Positions 1 through 11,300 of a stretch of DNA of 64,000 nt are shown here, in pieces. Each line of letters starts with the position of its first letter. The stretch's first letter is position 1. This DNA is from Trochalopteron elliotii (Eukaryota; Chordata; Aves; Passeriformes; Leiothrichidae), in the NCBI GenBank assembly GCA_024734555.1, contig JANPWX010000054.1, positions 9,397,109-9,461,108 of the forward strand. The letters run 5' to 3'. The position numbers and the translations under genes were made by a program. Under the pieces are notes generated by a model. It was not told the DNA's origin. It made no database searches and saw nothing but the letters and a program-made list of their open reading frames with translations.

Positions 1-330
1 GCTCTAGCGGAGGTGCGGAACCGCCCGGCGGGGAGTGAGCAGGGCTGGGTCAGAGCTCCGTACCGGCGGATCTGCACGGCTCACGCTCCGAGATGAGGCG
101 CAGGGATGAGGGGGATTGCGCACCGGGAGGTCATTTACTGTGCCTGTCAGGGCACACAGCACCGGACCTGCCGGAGGGGCGGCGTGAGAGCCGCCGGTCG
201 CGGCAGAGCCCGCAGAGAGGCCAGGCCGGGAGGGGCAGGGCGGGCGGGGGAGCGGCGCCGGCTCACCTGGTTCGATCCTCAGCAGCACTGCTGCAGCCAT
301 GGTGCTTCTAGTCGTACTGTACTTGCTTAA
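1..330. promoter_or_regulatory. CpG-island edge, likely AP3M1 promoter (shared with ADK in mammals)
   Basis: Roughly the first 300 bases are very GC-rich with a CpG about every ten bases, then composition drops sharply to AT-rich. It lies upstream of AP3M1, whose first coding exon carries only three leader bases before its ATG and so needs an upstream noncoding exon. In mammals AP3M1 and ADK are transcribed divergently from a shared CpG island (known synteny), so this is inferred to be that promoter, cut by the window edge. I could not place the AP3M1 start site or first exon: possible plus-strand donors (for example GCG/GTAACT near 443) are weak. Confidence 0.6.
267..300 (-). other. Possible short first exon on the minus strand (ADK alternative 5' end?)
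   Basis: Reading leftwards from 300, an ATG in strong Kozak context (GCACCATGG) opens MAAAVLLRIEP and runs 34 nt to a consensus donor, CAG/GTGAGC, at 267/266. Position and direction fit an ADK first exon. However, it ends in phase 1, whereas the mammalian ADK first exons I recall end in phase 2 and encode different residues. It could be a bird-specific alternative exon, a noncoding leader or chance in GC-rich DNA. Confidence 0.25.
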
Positions 331-3300
331 TTAGCAAGGGGCCCTGTGTGTGCGGATCTGCATAAATATGCGCTGGCAATAAACCCGTTATCATTCCCCA
401 CTATGCGCTGCACATCGCTCCTGCCCTGTTCAGTACCCAGCGGTAACTGAGTGGAGGTTGTCGCTTCTTTTCTTTTGTTTCAGTTCAAATCTGCTTTGAA
501 TTAGTAATGCAGTTACCATCTTTTCAGTATGATGAATGGTTCGTACCCATTAAGTGTTAATCAACTTGGAGGAATAGCGTCATCATTCAATGTAGCTTTT
601 CTATAACCAACCAGGCAAAAAATCGTACTTGAATGATGAAAATTTGTGTTCATAGCAGGCAGACTGCAGTATTGGAGAGGAAAAGGTATTTTGCAAGAAA
701 AGCAAAACCAATTCAATTACTCATGCAAGAGGTAAAATGATGGAAGCAATATTTTACAAAAGAATTGACTATGCCAACCATGAGAATGATTCTGCTGTGG
801 GAGTTCCCAGCAGGTTTGAATCATACATAGCTTCTCATTTATTTACTAAAAAAAAAAAAAAAAAGGAGAAGAGGAAATATCTGAATGATACTTCTCTGTA
901 AAAAATGTCTCGGGTTTAATATGCGCCATGTTGGGTGCTAACTCAAAAACACAAACAAACTTGGTCCTTTTGGGGTGAAAAAAAGGGACAAACAGATTCT
1001 TTACTGCCTGTTGTGCACATATATGAAAATTCCTTGCAAATGGCAAGTGAAACTTGAAGAATACTCCATGAATACTCCATGCCCTCTCATGTTTGATTTT
1101 GCTGGTTTTATTCAGAAATTAAATTTTCTGTTGTGCAAGGCAGCTGTGCACCAGCTAAGTCCCAGTTATTCTCTCATATAAAGATCTCCTTTCATGAAGA
1201 ACCTTGCCACGAGGATTCAGAAAAGAGAAATTGAAGTCCTTGAGGTAGAGAAGTCTGAACAGTAGGAGATGAGTGATAGCTGTAGTTCATGGCTGTTATA
1301 ATGGCAAGAAACCAAATTAAAATTTGTTTAAGTTAAATCTTTTTAATGCTTATTTAACATCATGTATGAAAGGCAGCCTTTTAACAGGAGCTTCTTAGAA
1401 TAAGAGTATTCATGAGACTCCTTCATACAGGATAAAAGAATTAGAGTGGTGCTTTGCCCTGTCCTCTTGGAGGAGAAGGAATGTACAAGTAGTTCTTTCT
1501 GCCCTCTGTTTGCACTGGCTGGGGCAGAGTGCACACACGTTGGGAAGGGCTGTCCTGCACAGCAGAGTCCCAGTGGTGCTTGCTGGCTCTGATGGAGTGT
1601 TTCAGTAGTGCATGGCTCTCTGGCACTGTGCTTGTCCTTTCTGGAGCCTTGAGTGCCTCTTCAAAGACAGCCTGTGAAAGAGAGTCATATAAAGCTGGTA
1701 GCACTATTGCTCCAGCCTGTCAGACTTATTAGAGGAGTGAATTGGGAGAGCGTGGTGGAAAACATCTTCACAAAGACCTACTGAGGTGGGCCTTTGATAT
1801 GCTGTGATTGAATCCTGCTGCCTTGTCCATTCAGAGTTCTTCATGGTTTGGCTGGAATATGAGACCAATTGTCAGTACTCTCCTGAAAAATACTGTGGAC
1901 AGTAAATATGTGGTGTGATACTCACTTTGTCTGTGTCCATTTGGCGCTGTCTATTCAGTACTGCTTTCAGAGAGTGAATTTCAAGTCGTCCCTTAGTAAT
2001 CCTAAAGCTGCTGGTTCAGATGTAAGTTGTGTTCGAAATGTTCCATCTCCATGTAAAAATGTAGTTCTAGCAATGAATTTTTAATTGTTTTGGTGTAGGT
2101 TTTTTTCTTAAGAAACTCTTGCTTCTCCAGCTTTTACAGCAAAGCTTTCTATTCTTGCAGGTCCCAAAGGAAACTGCAGTTATTAAGGATCTAATATTGT
2201 TCGATTATTCAGAATCTAATATTGTTCTGTTGACAAGAGATGGAACTCTCTTGCCAGTAGTTAGAAGATTTATACTAAAACTAAATTGAACAGAGGCGCC
2301 ATGCAAGTGTATTATTGGAAAGCTCATCAGACAGTAGATGAAATGCTGCACAAATTCTCATGCAGGCTGTAATTGCTACTGGTAAAAGAACAGAGGAAGT
2401 TGCAAATTTTGTTATGGATACCAAGCACTGATTTAAGACAACTTCAGAGTATTCTCAGAGGACCACTTCCTTTTAAAAACAATTTCAGAATGTTACTAGC
2501 AGTGTTTTAAATGAGAGCAAAGATAAATAAATATATGCTGAACATCTGGGAAGCAAAGCATTCAGTCTTTAATAGGGGTGATCTCGCTGATAAAATATGT
2601 CTTAGTAGTTGTACAGACACAAGCACTTCATGGTGTTGAGTAAATATGAAGTTCCTAAAGCAGTTCCTAAGCAGTTCCTAAAAGAGGTGGCAAAAAATGT
2701 TTTTACTTTGATGTGCAGATATCTAAGCTGTAAGCATCTTATATGTAGAAAGATTCATGACGCTTGAGCAGCATCATTAAGACACACAAACAATAATATG
2801 CATACAAAAAAACCTGCGAAATTACAGAACATTCATGTTTTAGTAAACCTGAGACTTCCAGATTTATCAACTTGAATCACAGCTGCCAGTGATGTGTCAG
2901 GTTGGTCCTACCAATTCACAATATATCAGAGCTGCTGTGTTGGTTGTCTTGAAATTGTTGTTCAGGTGTTTAATGGGACTTCTCTTTATTAGGTTTGCTG
3001 GTTTGAAAGCTAGTGAATGGGGTTGGGGAGGTCAAGAACACATTTGTGGCACATTTTGAATTTATAGGAAAAAGCTAAAGTACTGACTTGCTCATCGTGA
3101 CAAAAATACAAGCTTTACAATAGAAATAGAACTGCCTACTTTAGCTTATTTCTCCAGATTACTTTAAGCATTTGATTGCTTTCCATTCACTTGTCACTAC
3201 AAGTTCATTTCCACAAATACGTAACAGAGACTCAGACAGTCTACCTCCACTAATCCTTCCACCCTTCAGAGCAGCTGAGCCAAATTCAGGGAGCATTGAA

Positions 3301-6300
3301 GCTGTGGAATACTTTCCTAGTGATGGTCCTGTTTGGAGCTGTTTCCAGTGATTAGTGTTAGCTCGAAAGGGCATTGCAAAAGTCAGTGATAAATTCCTCA
3401 CTTCGTGATTTCAGAGCTTTGAATGTAACTCAGCTCAGTGTTATGGAAAAGCAGCTGTTGACAGTATTTCTGCATTAATTACATTTTAGAGTACTTAATT
3501 GTAGCTAAGGACAAGCATGTGCAATCAGTCTTTTTTTCTCATGCTCCCAGCCTCCCTCTCTTGCCAGTCAGCTCCACTTTTGTCTTGTGAGCCTGCTGTG
3601 ACTTTAGTCCAGATGTGTCCGTGCCAAGAATTTGAAAATCAGTAACATTGCAAATCCAGATTTAGTCAAAAGCTAGAGACGTGGACACAGCTCATTGAAG
3701 GCATCTTAGTTAAAATATGTTTTTCTTCTTTGTGGACTTCAGATTCTGGTAGGATGGAAATGACTGAGAAGAATCACGTGGAGTTTTGCATGTTAGAGGA
3801 AGGATGGGAAGTCTGTGAGAAGAAGCTGTGAAACTGCAGGGCTGCTAGTTGTTAAGGTGCCTTGCAGTCAGGCAGTAACATGAAAGGCTGTCAGACTACT
3901 GAAAATGATCTTGAACAGTTTGCTTTGGCCTAGATTCAAGTAATGATCCATGTACACCTTCAGTCTGCTCTTAGGTAGGCCTAAAAACAGAGAGATGGGA
4001 TGGCAAGTCCTGTAGAATAGTCCTGGAAACACCTTGAGTACCTTACATAGAGTCATTCTAAGCTGACATCTCAAAGTGGCGTCTGCATACACGGCTGCGT
4101 GGAGAAGACTCTCATGATTCCTGAATTCTGGTGATGTACTTTTGCTACTGTTTCTTAAAACTTAGGAACTTTGTTTCAAGACCTTTACCCTCAAAGTGCT
4201 GTAGCTCTCAACACACTTGCTATTGGCCTACAGATGTGAGGAATTTTGACATTACTGGCTTGATTTCTTATGTTCAGCATTTGTCAATCTTTTTTGCTTT
4301 TCAAGTCTTGTGTTCTGACAAGACAAGAAAGTCAGGTACTGAGAAATTATTTCAGGGATGTCTACATGCCTGAAATGAAATCTGGCACTCAAAAATAGAG
4401 TAACAGGAAAATCTTCAGTATTTGGAGCAATGTAAGTAATTTTTGTTAAATAATAGCTTATATATCTTGTATTGATATTTTTGTAGTGTTACCAGTTCTA
4501 AGATATTCAACATGAAATCCATTTTTAATCAGCTGGTGCCAGTTGCCTGACAGTGTATGGAATAAATCAAATTACTTGGTCTTGTGTATAATAGACTGAT
4601 GTCCCCACTGCTGTAAGAGCATCTTTATTCTAGTCAGCACTGGGAAGTGTTCCAACTGTGCTGCCCCTTGACTGACAGAGCAGGGCTTGTGCCTCTGGGG
4701 CTGCCTGCTCTACTCTTAGGCTGCAAGGAGAGAGCTTCAGTTTTCCAGAGCACTTCAAATTAGCAGCAAATTAGCATACTGCTAACACTTGTGAAGGAAG
4801 AAAGGAGTATGTGAGAGGATTTGAAGGGAAGTCTTACGCTAGAAGCAGAATATGTATCATGGGAAATCCTGTAATCCCTATCTTCCTACTTAGAAGATAG
4901 GGTAGGCAGCCAGGTGGGATTTTACTGCTCGGTTTCCATAGGTACTACAGAGCTGTCATCTGCCAAGCGTGGTGCCCTGGATCAGTTTGCTACTCGGGTT
5001 CACCACAAGGCCACACAAACACTCCTGTGAACACGGCTGGTACCGAGGCAGCTTGGGGCAGATGAGTAAAGAAAGGCAGTGGCCAAGTGCTACCTCCCCT
5101 TCTGGTACCCATGCCCTCCCTTGGTTGCATGTCAAGTCATGGTCTAATATCCTAATAAGTGGGACTTAGGGCAAAAGAAGGGGCCCTGCTATCACAGTCA
5201 TTTGGTGCACCAGGAGCTTGCTGTGACTGTGTGGTCTGCTGAACAGCTGTGCTTGTTAAAAGTATACTGTGACAAATGCAGCCGTTTCTGATCTGTAGAT
5301 GAATAGAATCTGGATGAACGTTAACAGAAGCACAACTGCTGGGGCTTACAAACACTGTCACACGTGTGTGATACTCTTTGTCAGGGTATTGTTGGAAGCT
5401 GCCTGCTGTCCAACACAGCTCCTCCACAACGGGCTGTGGATCAGCTGTGGAGGTGAAGTCATGCTGCTGGTACTGGACTCTAGGATGCAGCTTTGTGTGC
5501 ATTTAATAGGAAATGGGTCTGATATTTGTTAACAGATATGCTATTTTATTGATTTAAAAATGTACAGAGATCTGTTCTAAGCTTTATAGCTGAGCGACTT
5601 TGTATGTGTGGGCAGCCGTGGTGTTGAACAATACTGACATTCAGTGGTTGATTATACTTGCCACCGTTGTGTGACTATCCAGGAGATTTTGGAAGGCTTT
5701 AATATTCAGTGCTGACTGAATTCAGAACATGTTTACTTGAACTGGATTAAAGCAATTGTGTCAAGGCTCCTTTATAAAAATGCTGTGCTCACAGTATTAA
5801 AATTGTCTGGGATTTTTTTAACAAACTAAATTAATTACTTAAACTAGATTAATTTGGTCCAGAAGACAGATAGTAGAAGCATGCAATAACACTGTAGCTT
5901 TGTATCCTTTCCCACTTTTAAGCAAATTTGCAGTCACAGTTTCTTAAAGAACTTCCCTTAGCATTCCATGTTGGCTTAGATGAATATTTTTGTCCACCTT
6001 TTGACTATTGGTCTTTTTTTGTCGGCTACCAAAGACAGCATGCTCTTGACAGGAGGTATCTGAGACCTGGCATGGCCCCAGTGAAGATGAGCACATTGCT
6101 GTCATGCATGTGAAGGAGCAGCTGGAGTTTAGAATTTGAAAAGCTGGATCTTGGCTCTCTTCCCACATCTGCTGACTTAGGTGGAGGGAAATAGCATGTG
6201 GACAACCTTCTTGAGCTGTCCTTTTTCACTGTCTTTGGTGAGCTTTGGAAGACATACTTTTGTTTTGTCAAAATCTGGAGGGCCAGACCATTTTTCATTC

Positions 6301-8092
6301 TTACAAGTGTATTGGTAGATGAGTTAGTATTCTAGGTAGTTTAAATTGAGACACAGCAACAGAAGCTGACTCTGGGTGGAGCTAAGTGCTTATTCCAGTA
6401 TTTTGGACTGAGATTTAGTCATACAGTGTTTGGACTCGTTAAAATCTCCGTGGGACTGGGCCATGTGCATCTAGATCCTTCCATGCTATCTTTACATTAG
6501 TGTGCCAGAGTTAACAGAGAAGGAGAAAATTTTATGTGCGTTTTAGGACAAGATCCTGGCCAAACATGATAAAATGAATGAAAACTGTGATAGGTTTTTG
6601 GTAGGTGTGTTTGGCTTCTCTTGGACATGCAGAGTTGATGGTGGTCTTCCTGTTTCAAGGTGTGGACACCTAGTAATTGTCTGGTCTCTTTCCAGTCGTG
6701 TTTGAATTTCTCCAAAGACTGATTTTCAGTTCTGGATCTCCATTGCTATCATCTGCCCATTTCTACCACATGCCCTGGGCCAGCTCTGGCACTCTCTGGC
6801 AGTGTAATAACTTGCATTAGGAAGCTGATCTGACCAGCAGCTCCTTTTGCTGGGTCCATTTCTGGCTGGATCATTTTCCTAATGTAGATAATTGCAGAGC
6901 CGCAGACCTACTCAGATCAATATGTGAGAGGCAAAAGGGAAGAACAGCCAGTGCCAGGGGCAGCTTCTTCAACTACAGATGAATTTAGGCTTGACATTGA
7001 GTACCAGGTCAACTTCACCTTGAGAAGCTGCTGTTGGGGTTACAGTTTGGTTTGTTTTCCAAGCCCATGTTTTATCTGGTACTTATTTTTCTGAGAGGAT
7101 CATTATGTTGCAGGTCAGCCAAAGCATTGTATCTGTCTCATGTAAAGGCTGAAGAGATAAACTGAAGTCTGCTAGCATTTGTCTCCTCTGTAGATGCAGA
7201 GATAATAGTCTATTCATTTTATCAACTACTTAGTTCACTTACTATCGCATTAGAAGTTGAGAAATAGACTTGGAATTCTTTTTTTTAATAGGCACATAAG
7301 CTTCTTGCCCCATGAATAAAATGAAGGATCAGTGGCTTAGGCATGTTATTTGTAAATGTTTAAAGAGATGAGAAAAAAGTTACATTCCTTACCTGCAGTT
7401 TATACTCCCCTTTTACATAAGTGAGTTTTTAAGTGAAAAACATTTTATGTAAACATATTTCATGCATGCCAAGCCCATTTGAGGCAATTTTATTCATTAA
7501 ATCAGATTTAAATGGCTAGTTTTGTGTACTTTTAATGAATTCCAACCCTTTACCCAAGTGCAGCTTGGCATAGATCATAAGACTAATCTGCCAGCAAGTA
7601 AAAAGCACTTTTCTAGTTGGACAGCTGAAAGCTGACAAGCTAAAGAGCTGTATCTTTAAGATAGAGAAATTCTAAGTTATGTGGGCAACTGCCAGGCCAA
7701 ATGCACTGCCATAGGAAACCTTCTGTACGAGTAACTCTTTCACGTTGGCAAATGTGTTTGAGCCAGCGCCAGCTCGTGGCAGTCAGCTTTTCTTTAAGAA
7801 ATAAATTGCAAGTACCAGATGGGGATGAAAGTGGAAAACTAGGGTGCTTTCTTCATGCTTGTATTATGATATACATTAGCAACTTAATCCAGTGGCAAAT
7901 GTTTTTTGGTGGAATGTTCTTCTTAATAAAGAAAATGGAATTCAAAGAAAAGCAACAAAGTAGATCTTTTTCCTAAATTCACAGTGTGTGTTAATAAAGA
8001 ATAACCATCATAAGAAAGGGAATCTGGGGTAAGAAATGTCTATCCACATATCCTCTTGTTTATCTTAACTTCTTTTAATGTGTTTCCAACAG
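331..8092 (+). other. AP3M1: AP3M1 5' intron (noncoding)
   Basis: About 7.7 kb, AT-rich, with no open frame that resembles a protein. It holds an A17 tract at 848-864, an 11-base tandem duplication at 1059-1080 (unit GAATACTCCAT), a duplicated TCTAATATTGTTC at about 2190-2227, and a three-copy tandem of AGTTCCTAA at 2650-2681. It ends in a good acceptor at 8091-8092. No RNA gene was recognised. Confidence 0.6.
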
Positions 8093-8095
8093 AAA

Positions 8096-8368
8096 ATGAT
8101 CCACAGCCTGTTTCTTATAAACTGTTCTGGTGATATATTCTTGGAGAAGCACTGGAAGAGCGTTGTGAGCCAGTCTGTGTGCGATTATTTCTTTGAAGCT
8201 CAGGAGAAGGCAATCGATGTTGAGAATGTGCCTCCTGTCATCTCAACTCCACACCACTACCTCATCAGCATCTATCGGGATAAAATCTTCTTCGTGTCTG
8301 TCATACAGACAGAAGTGCCACCACTCTTTGTAATTGAATTTCTGCACCGAGTAGCAGATACTTTCCAG
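8096..8368 (+). CDS. AP3M1: AP3M1 coding exon 1 (residues 1-91)
   Basis: The acceptor AACAG at 8088-8092 is followed by three leader bases and the ATG at 8096. An in-frame ATG at 8078 is intronic. The exon encodes the longin-domain start, MIHSLFLINC, through RVADTFQ and ends phase 0 at the donor CAG/GTGTGT. Exactly 91 codons. Confidence 0.97.
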
Positions 8369-11300
8369 GTGTGTCACCATTCAGTGATTTTAAAATGCAG
8401 TGTCTGAAGGGGGCCTGCAGGGAAGCCAAAGACGGACTCTTTGTCAGGAACTATAGTGATGGGACAAGGAGAAATGTGTACAAACTGAAAGAGGAGAAAT
8501 TTAAGCTAGATTTTAGAAAAACATTCTACACTGTAAGGGTGGTAAAATAGTGAATGAACAGGTTGCCCAGAGAGGTTGTGGATGCCCCAGCTGTGGCAGG
8601 TTGGATGGGGCTTTGAGCAACCTCAGCTAGTGGGAGTTGTCCATGCACATGGCAGGGGGATTGGGACCACCCCTTAACATTCTGTGATTCTAAAATAACT
8701 TCAAGGGATTTTTTTTGTATAAACTTTTGAAACATAAATTGTAGTACATCACATTACATTATTTCACTGTTCATGTTTGTACTTATTTTCAGTTAGGTGG
8801 TAAATATAGCATTAACAATATGATGCCATCAGACCATAGAAATAGTCAGTTTAGGCATTAAAATGCCTTCACACACTGGAGAGTTTCTGTGAGAAAAAAC
8901 CAAACAAACTTCCTTTTGCAAAGCATTCTAACAGGAATAAAAATCCTCTCTTTTGTAATCTCTGAATTTGTTTAGGATTACTTCGGCGAATGTTCTGAGA
9001 CGGCAATTAAGGACAATGTAGTCATTGTGTATGAACTTCTAGAAGAAATGCTAGACAATGGCTTTCCACTGGCAACAGAATCCAACATACTGAAGGAGCT
9101 GATTAAGCCTCCCACAATTCTGCGCTCTGTTGTCAACTCCATCACAGGTATGAAAATATGTAATTTCAGCAATGACAGCTGCTTAAAAAAAAGCCCCATC
9201 ATTCCTTGTAGCTAAAAAATAATATATTGGTCTGAATCTGTAAGGGCACTGTCCTGCCACTTCTCATCAATAGGAGTTGAATAAAAACAACTCCCTCCTT
9301 ATTTGCAGTTTATGCCTGGCCCCTTTGCTGTCCTCAGAGGCACTGCCTGGTTCAGTCACAGCTGCTGAAGTCCCTCAGGAGCAGCAGCTCCTAACACAGT
9401 CAGGACATACTGGAGACAGGTGCTCTGGGATCGGTACAGAGCTCACCCCAAGCCTTGAATAACTGAGGGGCACTGGAGAAGGTTAAGCATTTTGTAAGCA
9501 ATCCTTAGAGGAAGGTATATAATAGATACCTAATAAATCCTTGACAGGTGGGAACAGATAGCATGAAGGGAGGCAAACAGCCTGTCGTCCTCCCCCCTGC
9601 CCCCACCACCAAGCAGCACATGGATTCATATGGATTTGATTTCGCAACTGATTTCAGGCTGTTGTAAATGGGTCTGTCTTGCAGTGATGAAGCCAAATGT
9701 CTGTCAGCTGAGCTGGTGGAATCTGTTTGTCTGGCAAGCGGGTGCAAGGGAGGTGAGCCATGAGATGTCACATGGGGGCAGAGAGATGCGAGGCGGTCGC
9801 CTGTACATTGTGTTAGAGAAGGGGAGTACTTGGGCTACACATGCAACACTCAGAGGAGCTGATCTTTAAGGCAGTAGATATGGTTTAGTCTTAGAGTATA
9901 AATCTCATCAGTTTTAATTTCTGTTATTTGGAGTTTAGTTAGGTTTTTTGTACGTGGATTGGGTGCTAGTATTTACACTTACGAAAAATATTACATTAAT
10001 GGCCTAGATGGACCTCTGTAAGGAGAATTAAGACTCCTGCAACCAAGGGTTGCAGCATCAAATCTTCTTGTTTTATCTAAAGCCTGATTAAAATTCCCTA
10101 GGAGCCTAAAGCACCTGCCCAATGCAGCCTGCATCTTGTCACTGTCAACAGCTCAGTGCTGAGCAGGTGGAAACAACAGCCTGAGAGGTCTCCTCTCTAC
10201 CTGGCCTGGCAGCACTGCTGCACCCTGCAAGGCTGCTGAGGGACAGACACAGCAACTGCTCCTCTTCAGAGATGCAGTGGGAGTGAAGAAATGGTTGCAA
10301 CTCCTCCCCCTGAGTTACAGCACATGGGGGGGGGTGGACTTTAGGACAGGGTTTGTTTGAGTAACTACTTCTACTAGCTCAAAAGAATGAAAATTTCTGT
10401 TTCTGTTTTCTGCCTGCCAGGCTAGGGCTTGCTCAAGCAGATTTTGTAGAAATGACACCTGCTGGCCACCAGGATCTCAGTGAAGCTGTTTCACGTGGCA
10501 GGACACACTACCATGTTCATTGTGCAAAAGGGCACAAGTCAGCATGAGCTGTGGCCCTATCCCAAGACCTTCTTCTAGCAGAGGGAGTTGTTTCCACTGT
10601 GCTGGGATTCTAGCATCAGTCACCTAAGCCTCAGAAGTGATAAGATTTTTTTTTTCTTTTTTAAACTATCATCAATTTACTTTATAACTAGGTAGCTCAG
10701 GAAGCCTTCTCATGCTGGATAGCACTGAGAATCAGGAACCAAGGGTGAGAGCAAGGCAGGCAGAGACAGTGGCATCGTTGGTCAGAAGCCCAGAAGTTGA
10801 GGCAACAGGTCAGGGACAGGATCAGATGATAACAGGTCATGTACAGCTCAGTGATTGCCAGTAACATCCACCAGGATGGGACAGGCCAAGCCAGAAAGTG
10901 CAGTCTGGGCCAGGGTCTGGATGGATTTGACACATGGTCAGGTATAGACATGGCTGTTACATTGATGCAGGGTAGCTCAGATGGGTACCAAGGGTGAGAC
11001 CCTCAGCCTAACACCAGCTCCAAGCAAAAATTGTAGGAACCCTCCCTAAGGCTTCTTACACATCTTTCTTGCTAATGACTCTTACCTGTTAATCAGCCCT
11101 AAAGTCATCCAGCTAAAACTCTTAGGAGAAGGGGGAAGCAGGCTTAAGGCCCTCACAGGGAGCAGTCATGTCTTGAATTAGTGATGAAATCCTCACAAGA
11201 TCTAGCCCCACATCCACTCCCACTCAAACGTCCTGCTGACTTGAGCACTGGATTTTGCTCTGCAAGATGTAGTCTGAAAGGTGTTAAGTCTGGATACATG

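Noticed and set aside
269..281. GGTTCGATCCTC resembling a tRNA B box
   Set aside because: No matching A box, acceptor stem or cloverleaf around it.
848..864. A17 tract as a retropseudogene tail
   Set aside because: No recognisable cDNA sequence or target-site duplication precedes it.
8078..8095. Upstream in-frame ATG giving an AP3M1 N-terminus MCFQQK
   Set aside because: It is in the intron before the acceptor at 8091-8092; mu-3 proteins start MIHSLFLINC.
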